DNA from: Chitinophaga lutea
GTDB lineage: Bacteria > Bacteroidota > Bacteroidia > Chitinophagales > Chitinophagaceae
DNA: 64,000 bases
NCBI RefSeq assembly: GCF_003813775.1
Contig: NZ_RPDH01000003.1
Span: 248,001 to 312,000, forward strand
Reading direction: 5' to 3'
A model generated the notes under the pieces. It did no database searches. It had not been told where the DNA came from and saw only the letters and a program-made list of their open reading frames with translations. Of this stretch, positions 49,323 through 58,849 are shown in pieces; position 1 is the first letter of the stretch, and every line of letters starts with the position of its first letter. A program made the position numbers and the translations under genes.

Positions 49323-50495
49323 GTGGCTGTGAGAAATATTATTTTGCCCCCGGACAAAACACTGCACACCTTGAACATCGGTTTCGACGCCAAAAGGGCT
49401 TTCCAGAACCGGACGGGCCTGGGGAACTACAGCCGTACCCTCATCCGTTCGCTCGCGGAAATATACCCGCAACACCAGTATTTTTTATTCGCGCCTAAAA
49501 CGAAGCCCCTGTTCCGGCCACCGGCGCACATGCCGGTCATCCTGCCCGGCAAAACCCATCACCGCCTGCTCAAATCCGTATGGAGAAGCCGCTGGATGGT
49601 CAGCGACCTGCAACAACAGCAAATCGACGTGTTTCATGGCCTCAGCGCGGAACTGCCCTTCGGCGTGCACCGCATCCCCGTGAAAACGGCCGTTACCATG
49701 CACGATCTTATTTTTGAACGATATCCGGGCCAGTACAACCCGATCGATGTGTATACTTACCGCAAAAAGGCCCGTTACGCCTGCAAACACGCCCACCGGG
49801 TGGTTGCCATCAGCGAGCAGACCAAACAGGACCTGATGCTCTTTTACGGCGTTCCTGCGGACCGTATCAGCGTCTGCTACCAGGCCTGCGACCCCGCTTT
49901 TGCCGTATTGCACCCGCAGGAGGTCATTAGCGCCATGCTACGGCAGTACGGGCTGCCGGAAAAGTATTTCCTCTACGTAGGCTCGGTGATCGAGCGGAAA
50001 AACCTGCTCCGCATCGCCGAAGCGCTGCACCAGCTGAAAGGGCGCCTCAACGTTCCCCTGGTGGTGGTGGGCGATGGCGGTAAATACAAGGAAACGGTTA
50101 AAAGTTACCTGCGGCAGAAAGGGCTGGCCCAACAGGTGATCTGGCTCAACGAAACGGCCAGTTTCACTTTTAAAGACCTGCCCGCTCTCTTCCAGGGCGC
50201 ACTGGCCCTGCTGTACCCGTCGCTCTTCGAAGGGTTCGGCATTCCCATCCTGGAGGCGCTCTGGAGCCGCACCCCCGTGATCACCTCGCAGGGATCCTGC
50301 TTCCTGGAAACGGGCGGCGACGCGGCGCTGTATGTGGATCCCCTCAGCCCGGAAGCCATTGCCGGCGCTATGGAAAGCGTATCCGAAAATGGAACATTTG
50401 TTGAGGGCATGAGGGAACGGGGATGGATGCACGCACAAAATTTCACCATCCCCAAATGCGCGGCAGCGGTCATGAACGTGTACGAAAACCTGTAA
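49323..50495 (+). CDS. Glycosyltransferase, family 4 (GT-B)
   Basis: About 390 residues. N-terminal GFDAKRAFQNRTGLGNYSRTLIR, then KKARYACKHAHRVVAISEQTKQDL and the GT4 C-terminal signature FLYVGSVIERKNLLRIAEALHQL, then SLFEGFGIPILEAL with the Glu-x(7)-Glu motif. Transfers a sugar from a nucleotide sugar, probably for surface polysaccharide. The start is uncertain: GTG 49323 or 49329 are preferred since the longer frame from 49215 crosses AT-rich DNA between the divergent operons. Not obviously linked to the graspetide genes. Confidence 0.85.
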   Translation: MAVRNIILPPDKTLHTLNIGFDAKRAFQNRTGLGNYSRTLIRSLAEIYPQHQYFLFAPKTKPLFRPPAHMPVILPGKTHHRLLKSVWRSRWMVSDLQQQQIDVFHGLSAELPFGVHRIPVKTAVTMHDLIFERYPGQYNPIDVYTYRKKARYACKHAHRVVAISEQTKQDLMLFYGVPADRISVCYQACDPAFAVLHPQEVISAMLRQYGLPEKYFLYVGSVIERKNLLRIAEALHQLKGRLNVPLVVVGDGGKYKETVKSYLRQKGLAQQVIWLNETASFTFKDLPALFQGALALLYPSLFEGFGIPILEALWSRTPVITSQGSCFLETGGDAALYVDPLSPEAIAGAMESVSENGTFVEGMRERGWMHAQNFTIPKCAAAVMNVYENL

Positions 50496-50498
50496 CCG

Positions 50499-51071
50499 AT
50501 GATTCATTTCGAGAACGACCTGGAACATGCTTTGGCCGTCCTGAGAACGGGCGGCACCATTTTATACCCTACAGACACCATCTGGGGCCTGGGCTGCGAT
50601 GCCACCGATGAGGCGGCGGTACGGCGCATCTTCGCCCTCAAAAAGCGGGACGAGTCCAAAAGCCTGGTGATATTGATGGCGGATGTCAAGGACCTCGTAA
50701 AGTACCTGTCGCATCCCCCGCCCGACATTGCGGATACGCTGGCGGGCTTCGACCGCCCCACTACCGTGATCTACGAAGGGGCCCTGCACCTGGCGCCCAA
50801 CGTGGTGGCTGAAGACGGCACCGTGGCCATCCGCCTCGTCAAAGACCCGTTTTGCCGCCACCTGGTGAAACGCCTGCGGAGGCCCCTGGTGTCCACTTCT
50901 GCCAATATCAGCGGGGAGCCGGCGCCCCGCAGTTTCGCCGATATTTCCCCGGAAATCCTCAACGGTGCGGATTATGTAGTGAAATACCGCCAGGATGATG
51001 CCTCCGAGCACCAGCCTTCCCGGATTGTGCGGATAAGAAAAGACGGACAGATGGAGGTGCTGCGCCCGTAG
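50499..51071 (+). CDS. tsaC: L-threonylcarbamoyladenylate synthase
   Basis: 190 residues of the YrdC/Sua5 family: GGTILYPTDTIWGLGCDATDEAAVRRIFALKKRDESK, RLRRPLVSTSANISGEPAP. It makes threonylcarbamoyl-AMP from threonine, bicarbonate and ATP, the first step of the t6A modification of tRNAs that read ANN codons. Short form without the Sua5 C-terminal domain. Three bases after the glycosyltransferase stop, so co-transcribed. Confidence 0.9.
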   Translation: MIHFENDLEHALAVLRTGGTILYPTDTIWGLGCDATDEAAVRRIFALKKRDESKSLVILMADVKDLVKYLSHPPPDIADTLAGFDRPTTVIYEGALHLAPNVVAEDGTVAIRLVKDPFCRHLVKRLRRPLVSTSANISGEPAPRSFADISPEILNGADYVVKYRQDDASEHQPSRIVRIRKDGQMEVLRP

Positions 51072-51134
51072 CGGGCCCATGGCGGCTTTATTCAGCCGCT
51101 GCGGGGCCGAAAGGCCGCAATGAAGCGCAATCCC

Positions 51135-51165
51135 TTGGGTTCCTCCCTCAATTCAATTACTTTTG
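51135..51165 (+). promoter_or_regulatory. Promoter, TTGG-N19-TACTTTTG
   Basis: TTGG (51135-51138), 19 bases, TACTTTTG (51158-51165), 23 bases before the nucleotidyltransferase start. One mismatch in the -33 box. Confidence 0.65.
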
Positions 51166-51188
51166 CGCCTTAAACCAGTAGAAAGTAT

Positions 51189-52607
51189 ATGCAGATTCCC
51201 TGTACACCACGGGAAATGGATTTGTTCGAAAGCGTGGCCGGTGCAGCGCGCCAGATTGGCGTTCCCTGCTACCTCATCGGCGGTTTCGTCAGGGATAAGC
51301 TCCTGGGCCGGCCCACCAAGGATATGGATATCGTTTGCGTCGGGGACGGCATTACGCTGGCCCATAAAGTAGCGGCCACCCTCGATCCGGCGCTGAAAGT
51401 GAACTATTTCAAAACCTACGGCACCGCCCAGATCCGGTATAAAGACCTCGAAATAGAGTTCGTGGGCGCCCGCAAAGAAAGTTACAGCCGCGAATCGCGC
51501 AACCCGGAAGTAATGCCGGGCACGCTGGAAGACGATCAGTTGCGCCGCGATTTTACCATCAACGCACTCGCCATCAGCCTCAATAAAGCCGATTACGGCA
51601 GCCTGCTGGATCCGTTCAACGGGCTGCAGGATTTGCAGGATAAACTCATCCGTACCCCCCTGGAACCGGGCGCCACCTTCAGTGACGACCCGCTGCGCAT
51701 GATGCGCGCCATCCGGTTCGCCTCACAGCTGAATTTCAGCATCGTGCCGGAAACCTTCCAGGCCATCGCCGATCATGCGGAAAGGATTAAAATCATCTCG
51801 CAGGAAAGGATCACGGACGAACTGAATAAAATATTGCTGTCGCCCAAACCTTCTGTGGGCCTCGACCTGTTGTACAAATCCGGCCTGCTGAAAATCATCT
51901 TCCCACAGATGATCGACCTCGTAGGCGTGGAAATGCAGGAAGGCAAAGGGCACAAGGACAATTTTTATCATACGCTGCAGGTGGTGGACAACATCGCCCG
52001 TCATACCAAGGACCTCTGGCTCCGCTGGTCGGCCCTGTTGCACGACATCGGCAAACCGGCCACCAAACGCTTCGAAGAAGGCCATGGGTGGACGTTTCAT
52101 GGTCATGATGCGGTGGGCGGCAAAATGGTGCCCCGCATCTTCGCCCGGCTGAAACTGCCGCAGCACGCGGAAATGCGCCAGGTGCGCAAGCTGGTGGAAC
52201 TGCATTTGCGGCCCATCAGCCTTACCAAGGAGAATATAACGGATTCGGCTATACGGCGATTGCTGTTCGATGCCGGGGAAGACCTCGAGGCGCTGATGCT
52301 GCTTTGCGAAGCGGACATCACTTCCAAGAACCGCGCGAAAGTGAAGCGGTACCTCGAGAATTTCGAACTCGTGCGCGAACGGCTGAAAGAAGTGGAGGAA
52401 AGCGACCGCATCCGCAACTGGCAGCCGCCCATCACCGGTGAGCTGATCATGGAAGTGTTCGGCCTCAAGCCCGGGCGCATCGTGGGTGATCTTAAAAACA
52501 CCATCCGGGAAGCGATCCTCGACGGTATCATTCCGAACAATTATGAAGCAGCTTACCAGTACATGCTGGATAAAGCCAAAGAACTGAATTTGACCCCTGT
52601 TAAATAA
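51189..52607 (+). CDS. CCA tRNA nucleotidyltransferase / poly(A) polymerase family, HD domain
   Basis: 472 residues. The head domain has [24 protein letters not shown] with the two catalytic Asp, then [13 protein letters not shown] and the flexible loop. The HD domain has [38 protein letters not shown]. Adds or repairs the CCA end of tRNAs. Since tRNA-Leu in this window has no encoded CCA, such an enzyme is needed. Similar sequences are also called PcnB-like. Confidence 0.9.
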   Translation: MQIPCTPREMDLFESVAGAARQIGVPCYLIGGFVRDKLLGRPTKDMDIVCVGDGITLAHKVAATLDPALKVNYFKTYGTAQIRYKDLEIEFVGARKESYSRESRNPEVMPGTLEDDQLRRDFTINALAISLNKADYGSLLDPFNGLQDLQDKLIRTPLEPGATFSDDPLRMMRAIRFASQLNFSIVPETFQAIADHAERIKIISQERITDELNKILLSPKPSVGLDLLYKSGLLKIIFPQMIDLVGVEMQEGKGHKDNFYHTLQVVDNIARHTKDLWLRWSALLHDIGKPATKRFEEGHGWTFHGHDAVGGKMVPRIFARLKLPQHAEMRQVRKLVELHLRPISLTKENITDSAIRRLLFDAGEDLEALMLLCEADITSKNRAKVKRYLENFELVRERLKEVEESDRIRNWQPPITGELIMEVFGLKPGRIVGDLKNTIREAILDGIIPNNYEAAYQYMLDKAKELNLTPVK

Positions 52608-52620
52608 TTTGGTACTTTTG
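52589..52620 (+). promoter_or_regulatory. Promoter, TTTG-N20-TACTTTTG
   Basis: TTTG (52589-52592) lies in the end of the preceding gene; 20 bases later TACTTTTG (52613-52620). 23 bases before the start of the pRiA4b-like gene. Confidence 0.65.
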
Positions 52621-52643
52621 CCGTACGCCTATAACTTAATCAT

Positions 52644-53219
52644 ATGCCGGTATTGAAGTTTAGAGTTTATTGGGAAGAAGATGAGAGTGTCTACAGAGAC
52701 ATTGCGGTTAAGCCGTCCCAGAATTTTTTACAGTTCCATCAAGCCATATTAACTGCATATGAGTTTGACAGTAAACACAAAGCCACGTTTTTCCGCAGCA
52801 ACGACAACTGGCAGCGTGGCCGCGAGATCATCCTCGAAGCCGATAACCAGGCCCGAAAGGTAGAACCGCTGATGATGGGGGAAACGCCCATCGGCGCCAT
52901 GGTGAAGGCTCCCAACCAGAAATTCATTTACCTCTACGATTATGCGAAAAACTGGACGTTTCTCGTTGAACTGATCGGTGTAGCCAAAGATGAAAACGTG
53001 AAACTCACCTATCCCGCCTGCGTACGCAAAGAAGGCCTGGCCCCCAGCCAGTACGGCACCAAGGGCCTGATCGGCGACAAACTGGTGGAAATGGAAGAGA
53101 AATATGACCTCAACCGCGAAGGCATGTCGGAAGACGGCTTCGGTGAAGAAGGAGAGGAGGCGGAAGGAGAAGAGGACGGCGCGGAAGAAAGCGGCGGCGA
53201 AGAAGAAAATATCTTTTAA
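52644..53219 (+). CDS. pRiA4b ORF-3-like protein with acidic tail
   Basis: 191 residues. The main part (LKFRVYWEEDESVYRDIAVKPSQNFLQFHQAILTAYEFD and YLYDYAKNWTFLVELIG) matches the pRiA4b ORF-3 family, a beta-grasp-like fold of unknown role. The last 45 residues are almost only Glu, Gly, Asp and Ala. Own promoter, followed by a strong terminator, so a single-gene unit. Confidence 0.8.
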   Translation: MPVLKFRVYWEEDESVYRDIAVKPSQNFLQFHQAILTAYEFDSKHKATFFRSNDNWQRGREIILEADNQARKVEPLMMGETPIGAMVKAPNQKFIYLYDYAKNWTFLVELIGVAKDENVKLTYPACVRKEGLAPSQYGTKGLIGDKLVEMEEKYDLNREGMSEDGFGEEGEEAEGEEDGAEESGGEEENIF

Positions 53220-53231
53220 TAACCATACTGA

Positions 53232-53260
53232 CGGGGCCGCTGCTACAGCGGCCCCGTTTT
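53232..53260 (+). terminator. Rho-independent terminator
   Basis: CGGGGCCGCT / AGCGGCCCCG, 10-bp stem with a 5-base loop (53232-53256), then four T. Confidence 0.9.
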
Positions 53261-53285
53261 GCATACAACATATTCCTGCATCCGG

Positions 53286-54188
53286 ATGAAAAATACGGTG
53301 GTGGTACTGGCCGGCCCTACGGCTGTAGGTAAAACGGCATTGGCTATACGAATCGCTCAACAGCTGGGAACGGAGATTATCTCCGCTGATTCCCGTCAGT
53401 GCTACCGCGAACTGAGCATCGGCACGGCTAAACCCTCGCCGGAAGAACTGGCCGCGGTACCGCATTATTTCATCAATTCCCACTCCATCACCGAAGAAGT
53501 GAACGCGGCCATGTATGAGCAGCTCGCGCTGCAGTATGCGGACGATATCTTCAAACGCCGCCCGGTGGCGGTTGTGGCGGGCGGCACGGGTCTTTATATC
53601 CGCGCCCTGCTCGAAGGCATGGACCGGATGCCGCCTGTTCCGCCGGAGATACGTACCGCGCTACGCGAACAATACGCCGCCCACGGCCTCGCCTGGTTGC
53701 AGGAAACCCTGCGGCGGCGCGACCCCGCATTCTACGCCGTGGCGGAAACGCAGAACCCCCAGCGCCTGCTGAGGGCCCTTGAAGTACTGGAGGCCACGGG
53801 GCAATCCATCACCGCTTTCAGAACAGCCACCCCGCAACAGCGCAACTTCAACATCATCAAAATCGGCATCCAGCTGCCCAAAGAAATGCTGCACGACAAT
53901 ATCCACCGCCGGGTAGACGGGATGATGGACGCCGGGCTGGTGGAGGAAGTGCGCAGTGTGGAAGCATTCCGCCATCACAATGCTTTGCAGACGGTGGGGT
54001 ACGCCGAGATCTTCGATTATTTCGACGGCGCCCTGAGCCTGCCGCAGGCCGTGGAAGCCATCAAAACACATACCCGCCAGTACGCCAAACGGCAGCTCAC
54101 CTGGTTCCGTAAAGACGCGGACATACAATGGTTCGACGCGCGGGAAGGGGATGCCATCATGCAGGCATTACTGGCGCAACTGCACTAA
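53286..54188 (+). CDS. miaA: tRNA dimethylallyltransferase
   Basis: 300 residues from ATG 53286. P-loop AGPTAVGKTALA near the start, then ADSRQCYRELSIGTAKPS, AGGTGLYIRALLEG and the C-terminal HTRQYAKRQLTWFRKD, all family signatures. Transfers the dimethylallyl group to A37 of tRNAs that read UNN codons. With tsaC and the CCA enzyme it makes a small tRNA-processing neighbourhood. Confidence 0.95.
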   Translation: MKNTVVVLAGPTAVGKTALAIRIAQQLGTEIISADSRQCYRELSIGTAKPSPEELAAVPHYFINSHSITEEVNAAMYEQLALQYADDIFKRRPVAVVAGGTGLYIRALLEGMDRMPPVPPEIRTALREQYAAHGLAWLQETLRRRDPAFYAVAETQNPQRLLRALEVLEATGQSITAFRTATPQQRNFNIIKIGIQLPKEMLHDNIHRRVDGMMDAGLVEEVRSVEAFRHHNALQTVGYAEIFDYFDGALSLPQAVEAIKTHTRQYAKRQLTWFRKDADIQWFDAREGDAIMQALLAQLH

Positions 54189-54191
54189 AAC

Positions 54192-54225
54192 AAAAAAGGA
54201 AAGAGCGGCGCCCTTTCCTTTTTTT
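54192..54225. terminator. Bidirectional terminator
   Basis: A-run, GGAAAG, 9-base loop, CTTTCC, T-run (54192-54225) between the convergent miaA and porin genes. The A-run/T-run extends the stem, serving both strands. Confidence 0.85.
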
Positions 54226-54244
54226 GTATCCGGAATGTTTATGA

Positions 54245-55819
54245 TCAGAATTTGAAACCTACGGTGGCAAGCACGTTACCGCCGGAAAGGTCTACCGTAG
54301 CGGGTGCTACGGCGGTTGAACTCAGGCGGTAAGGCTGATAGGCGTCGCTCGCGAGTGTATGCACATACGTGAGGTCCGCAAAAAATCCTTTGTTACGGTA
54401 ACCGATGCCGCCGCTGAATTTTTTCATACTGCCGTCTGCACCGGAAACAGTGTTCTGGTAGGGGCTGCTGTAATAAGCAAAACCTGCGCGAACGGCCAGT
54501 ACCGTGAATTTCATTTCACCACCCACCCGGAAGTTCAGCGCGCCTTTGTACAGGTCTTCGATCGACTGGTTGAGGCGGCGCGCGAAATCCTGGTCGCCGG
54601 CGGTGCCTTTGTTGAAGTTATATTTCGCGCCGGCATAGTTTACATACTCCACATCAGCGGTGATGAAACCGTGCTGTTTGCTCACGTCGGCATTGGTGCC
54701 GAAGATGTAGGAGATACTGCCGATGGCGCGGCTGGGCGTTTGCAGTTTGTATTCGTACTCGATCGGGTAACCGTCGGTCAGTTCCTCGGTATCCTGCCAG
54801 ATCGGGTTGGTGAAGTTCGGGTCGTTCGGCGGCCTGAACCCTTCCAGGTCGGCCTGTACGCGGGCGGTAGACTGGTCGCGCATGGAGTACCACGAAGGCG
54901 TGTGATAAGCCACACCGAAACGCAGGCTGGGTACGGGCGAGTAGATGATGCCGAGTTTGGCGTTAAAACCTACCGCGTCTGTCTTCAGGTTTTCCGTATG
55001 CTCGAAATAAGCGAAGTTGTTGTTATTGTCGCCGCTTTCATCGTCTTCCGCGAAGGTGCGGGTGCGCTCGTAGCGGATGGTGGGAAAGTTCAGCGAGGCC
55101 CCGAAGTAGAACTGGTCGTTGTAGTTGCCGCCCAGTGCGAGGGAAAACTCGTCCTGCCCGCCTTTTTCCTTTATCAGGTCCTGTTGCCGGATGCCATTGG
55201 CGCCGATGGGCACGCCGGAAACATATTTGGTGGCGTTGCCGGAGCCGTCGAATTCGGCGTCGATCACGTAGGTGTTCAGCCCGAGGCTTGCGCCCAGCGG
55301 GTAGTCGATCGTGGCGCTGCTGAACGGAACGGGGTTGTTGCCGCGGTTCAGTTCTTCCACCCACCGGTCGGAGTAGCTGCTGGTGCGGTTGATGCCGTCG
55401 AGGCGGAAAGTATTGTTGAAGTTGGCGAGGCGGTTATAATCCAGTGCAAAAGCGAGGTTTTTGAATTTGCTGTTGCTGTTGCGTACGGGCAGGCCGAAAA
55501 CGATACCGGCATTGCCCAGCATGGCGCCTGATTTCTTCTCGTCGGCGCTGTTGCCGAGGTAGCTGGAACTGTTGCTTTTAAAGAAGAACCCGGGTGTGAT
55601 AACCACTTCACTCGTTTTGTAAAAGCCGATACCTGCCGGGTTAACGTGCGAAGCCGTGATATCCCCGCCCAAAGAGCCTGCCGCGCCTCCGATAGCCTGC
55701 GTGCGCGCCGTTCCTCCCGTGGTGAGGCGGCTGTAGCGTAGCGCATCCGCTTCTTCCTGGGCCCATCCATGAGCGGATACACCAAGGGCTATCAAAAGAA
55801 ATGTGATTCTTTTATTCAT
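54245..55819 (-). CDS. OmpP1/FadL-family outer membrane transporter
   Basis: 524 residues from ATG 55819. Signal peptide NKRITFLLIALGVSAHGWA-Q. Then LTTGGTARTQAIGGAAGSLGGDITASHVNPAGIGFY, typical for FadL-like N-terminal hatch (NPAG), followed by a barrel of alternating strands and a C-terminal strand ending VLATVGFKF with the terminal Phe needed for barrel insertion. Carries hydrophobic molecules across the outer membrane. The 390-residue plus-strand frame on the opposite strand is a shadow. Confidence 0.88.
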   Translation of the reverse strand: MNKRITFLLIALGVSAHGWAQEEADALRYSRLTTGGTARTQAIGGAAGSLGGDITASHVNPAGIGFYKTSEVVITPGFFFKSNSSSYLGNSADEKKSGAMLGNAGIVFGLPVRNSNSKFKNLAFALDYNRLANFNNTFRLDGINRTSSYSDRWVEELNRGNNPVPFSSATIDYPLGASLGLNTYVIDAEFDGSGNATKYVSGVPIGANGIRQQDLIKEKGGQDEFSLALGGNYNDQFYFGASLNFPTIRYERTRTFAEDDESGDNNNNFAYFEHTENLKTDAVGFNAKLGIIYSPVPSLRFGVAYHTPSWYSMRDQSTARVQADLEGFRPPNDPNFTNPIWQDTEELTDGYPIEYEYKLQTPSRAIGSISYIFGTNADVSKQHGFITADVEYVNYAGAKYNFNKGTAGDQDFARRLNQSIEDLYKGALNFRVGGEMKFTVLAVRAGFAYYSSPYQNTVSGADGSMKKFSGGIGYRNKGFFADLTYVHTLASDAYQPYRLSSTAVAPATVDLSGGNVLATVGFKF

Positions 55820-55943
55820 CTGTAACGTTTTGTGTTGTTGTGGAACAAGCGAACCTGAACCTGGTAGCACAGGGGTAAAAAAGGGAATGATCAATTACGG
55901 ACGTTGTTATACGGTCCGCAATTGATCATTCAAAGAATATGGA

Positions 55944-57014
55944 TCAACCGCCTCTGGGACGGAAAGTTCTGGCCGGTGCGCTGCTTCCGCTGCTGTTGGA
56001 CGGAGAAGAACTCGGGCTCGGATAAGACCTGCTCGGTTCCGGCGCCCTGTAAGTAGGTTCGCTGCGTACGGGAGCGCTGCGCTGCGGGGTGCTGCGTTCG
56101 TAGTTCGGTTGTGATACCGGACGTTCGCTGGACGACCTGTCGAACACCCTTCTCGGAGCGCTGTTGTTGCTATTGTTGTTGTTATAGTTCGGTTGTGATA
56201 CCGGACGTTCGCTGGATGATCTGTCGAACACCCTTCTCGGAGCGCTGGTATTGCTGCTGCGGCCGCCTGACGTGTTATCGGGCGTATAATTGCCGCCGCT
56301 GCGGTCGAATACCCTCCGGGGTGCCGCACCACGGCCGCTGCCGCTGTTGTTGCCGGAATTCCAGTTGTTGGTGTTGTTGAACACCCTTGAGCTGGAAGAA
56401 CCTCTCGGGCCCCATGAGTTGGACGGACGGGAGTTGTAATAACCGCCGTGCCAGCCACCCGGGTAGCCGCCGCCATACCAGCCGCTGCCACCGTACCATC
56501 CGGGATAGTAGCTGCCATACCAGCCACTGCCGTACCAGCCGTGCCAGGGATTGCTGTAGCCATACCACGGGCTGTACCAGCCGCCCCAGCGGTAGGGATT
56601 ATATCCCCAGCCGAAGCCGATGCTGAGCGAAGGGCCCCAGTATGAACCCCATGAGCCCCAGCGGCTGCCGTAATAATTGTTGATGTAAACATTCGGACTA
56701 CCGTAGAAATCGTCGTAATAATAACCATCCCAGTAGTTGCCGCGATAGCCCCTGCTGAAATTGTCGATACGGCGGGCGTAATCATAACGCTCTTCGTCTT
56801 CGTCCTGGTAAGTTACATAGGTGTTGCCATTGTCATCATACGTTTCTTCTACTGCATTACTTTGCGTATTTCTGGCAGTGTTACTGGCATACACTGTTTG
56901 CGGTCTCGCCGGAGAGTGATATACATCATCCGGCGTTTGTGCGGTTTGATATGCCGAAGAGCAGCTGCTTAACACAAGCACGGCAGCTACGGCACTATAT
57001 ATCATAGGTCTCAT
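55944..57014 (-). CDS. Gly/Ser/Tyr/Arg-rich surface lipoprotein
   Basis: 356 residues from ATG 57014 (57005 also possible). Lipoprotein signal MRPMIYSAVAAVLVLSSC with lipobox LSSC. The mature part has an acidic start, then Gly/Trp/Tyr-rich low complexity with PWYGYSNPWHGWYGSGWYGS-like repeats, then two 20-residue repeats APRRVFDRSSSERPVSQPNY and a Pro/Ser/Arg-rich end. Probably a structural or adhesive outer-membrane protein; the family is not known. A plus-strand or other-frame reading is not supported. Confidence 0.7.
   Translation of the reverse strand: MRPMIYSAVAAVLVLSSCSSAYQTAQTPDDVYHSPARPQTVYASNTARNTQSNAVEETYDDNGNTYVTYQDEDEERYDYARRIDNFSRGYRGNYWDGYYYDDFYGSPNVYINNYYGSRWGSWGSYWGPSLSIGFGWGYNPYRWGGWYSPWYGYSNPWHGWYGSGWYGSYYPGWYGGSGWYGGGYPGGWHGGYYNSRPSNSWGPRGSSSSRVFNNTNNWNSGNNSGSGRGAAPRRVFDRSGGNYTPDNTSGGRSSNTSAPRRVFDRSSSERPVSQPNYNNNNSNNSAPRRVFDRSSSERPVSQPNYERSTPQRSAPVRSEPTYRAPEPSRSYPSPSSSPSNSSGSSAPARTFRPRGG
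56101..56247. repeat. Two 63-bp direct repeats in the lipoprotein gene
   Basis: Copies at 56101-56163 and 56185-56247, period 84, differing at about two positions (GACGAC versus GATGAT). They encode the APRRVFDRSSSERPVSQPNY unit, pointing to recent duplication. Confidence 0.8.
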
Positions 57015-57340
57015 CTGGTGATATTTAATGAACAATGTAAATTTACTCAATTTAAACGAATTTTATCGTTGAAGAATGGGCCCCGCACCAAAGCGTTTTA
57101 TTATCTTCGCACACCCGGTTAAGCCGTAGCTGATTTTTAACACCGGTTGGTGGCACTTTCCGTATTATTATATAAACAAATATTACGCCAATAAATTGTG
57201 TCAGATGCGCCGGAAATGCAGGGTTTCTGCTGAGTGGCCGCTGAAACGGATAAACGGAAAAAAGAAGGCACTAACCGCCTGTAAAGGAAGCAGTTGCAGC
57301 AGCAGCCAAACCGGGTAAACGGTAAAAGAAAAAAATTGAT

Positions 57341-58816
57341 ATGAGTAAAGAGATTACAGCCCGGTCGCAGGACTATGCGCAATGGTACAACGACCTCGTT
57401 TTGAAAGGCGGCCTCGCTGACTATTCGGCCGTAAAAGGCTGCATGGTAATCAAGCCCTACGGCTTTGCCCTCTGGGAAAACATGAGAGACGTACTGGACC
57501 GGATGTTCAAGGAAACAGGCCACCAGAACGCGTATTTCCCGCTTTTTATCCCTAAAAGCTTCCTCAGCAAAGAAGCCGACCACGTGGAAGGTTTTGCCAA
57601 GGAATGCGCCGTGGTTACCCACTACCGCCTCAAAAACAACCCGGACGGCAGCGGCGTGATCGTGGACCCGGACGCCAAACTGGAAGAAGAACTGATCGTC
57701 CGCCCCACCTCCGAAACCATCATCTGGAATACATATAAAGACTGGATCCAGTCGTACCGCGACCTCCCCCTGCTCGTGAACCAATGGGCCAACGTCGTGC
57801 GCTGGGAAATGCGTACCCGCCTCTTCCTCCGTACCACCGAATTCCTCTGGCAGGAAGGGCATACCGCCCACGCCACCGCAGAGGAAGCCATCGAGGAGAC
57901 CCGCAAAATGCTGGACGTGTACGCCGATTTCGTGGAAAATTACATGGCCGTGCCCGTGGTAAAAGGCGTTAAATCCGCCTCCGAACGGTTCGCCGGCGCA
58001 GTGGACACCTACTGTATCGAAGCCCTCATGCAGGACGGCAAGGCCCTCCAGGCCGGCACCTCCCATTTCCTGGGCCAGAACTTTGCAAAAGCCTTTGACG
58101 TTCAGTTCTCTAACAAGGAGAATAAACTCGAATATGTTTGGGCCACCAGCTGGGGCGTATCCACCCGCCTCGTGGGCGCCCTCGTGATGGCGCACAGCGA
58201 CGACGACGGACTTATACTACCGCCCCGCATCGCGCCGTTACAGGTGGTGATTGTGCCGATCTATAAAGGGCAGGACCAGAAAGATCCCATCGACGCCAAA
58301 GTGGCCGCGATCGTGAAAGAACTGAAAGCCGCCGGCATCCGGGTGAAATACGACGATTCCGACAACGCCCGCCCGGGATGGAAGTTCGCCGAGCACGAAA
58401 TGAAAGGCGTGCCCGTGCGTATCGCCATCGGCTCCCGCGACCTCGAAAACAACGTGGCCGAGGTAGCCCGCAGGGATACCAAAACCAAGGAAAGCCTGTC
58501 CCTCGACGGCCTGGCAGGCAATATCGTAGCTTTGCTGGACGAAATCCAGCAGAATATGTATAACAAAGCCCTCGCTTTCCGGAACGAGCACATCACCCCG
58601 GTGGATTCCTGGGAAGCGTTCGAACGCGCGCTGGATGAGAAAACCGGCTTTGTGGCCGCCCACTGGGACGGTACCCCTGAAACCGAAGCCGCCATCAAGG
58701 AAAAAACGAAAGCGACCATCCGCTGCATCCCGTTGAACAATCCGCAGGAAGCAGGTGTTTGCATTCTGACCGGCAAACCCTCCAAAGAGCGGGTGCTGTT
58801 CGCAAGGGCTTATTAA
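57341..58816 (+). CDS. proS: Prolyl-tRNA synthetase
   Basis: 491 residues, the short form typical of archaeal/eukaryotic-like type without the bacterial insertion domain. Class II motifs: [70 protein letters not shown] (motif 2), and the anticodon-binding end. Charges tRNA-Pro with proline. The long minus-strand frame opposite is a shadow. Divergent from the lipoprotein gene, with 290 bases between that hold no further gene. Confidence 0.95.
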   Translation: MSKEITARSQDYAQWYNDLVLKGGLADYSAVKGCMVIKPYGFALWENMRDVLDRMFKETGHQNAYFPLFIPKSFLSKEADHVEGFAKECAVVTHYRLKNNPDGSGVIVDPDAKLEEELIVRPTSETIIWNTYKDWIQSYRDLPLLVNQWANVVRWEMRTRLFLRTTEFLWQEGHTAHATAEEAIEETRKMLDVYADFVENYMAVPVVKGVKSASERFAGAVDTYCIEALMQDGKALQAGTSHFLGQNFAKAFDVQFSNKENKLEYVWATSWGVSTRLVGALVMAHSDDDGLILPPRIAPLQVVIVPIYKGQDQKDPIDAKVAAIVKELKAAGIRVKYDDSDNARPGWKFAEHEMKGVPVRIAIGSRDLENNVAEVARRDTKTKESLSLDGLAGNIVALLDEIQQNMYNKALAFRNEHITPVDSWEAFERALDEKTGFVAAHWDGTPETEAAIKEKTKATIRCIPLNNPQEAGVCILTGKPSKERVLFARAY

Positions 58817-58849
58817 TCAAGCAAAAAATACTGTCATCCAACATCGTTG

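Noticed and set aside
54359..55531. 390-codon plus-strand frame
   Set aside because: Lies opposite the porin gene, whose signal peptide, NPAG hatch and C-terminal Phe are clear. The frame is a shadow of GC-rich codons.
55907..56785. 292-codon frame rich in Ala/Thr/Ile on the minus strand
   Set aside because: Alternative frame of the repetitive lipoprotein gene; the other frame has a lipoprotein signal and start.
57137..58195. 352-codon minus-strand frame
   Set aside because: Opposite proS, which has all class II synthetase motifs. His/Phe/Gly-rich composition is typical for a shadow.
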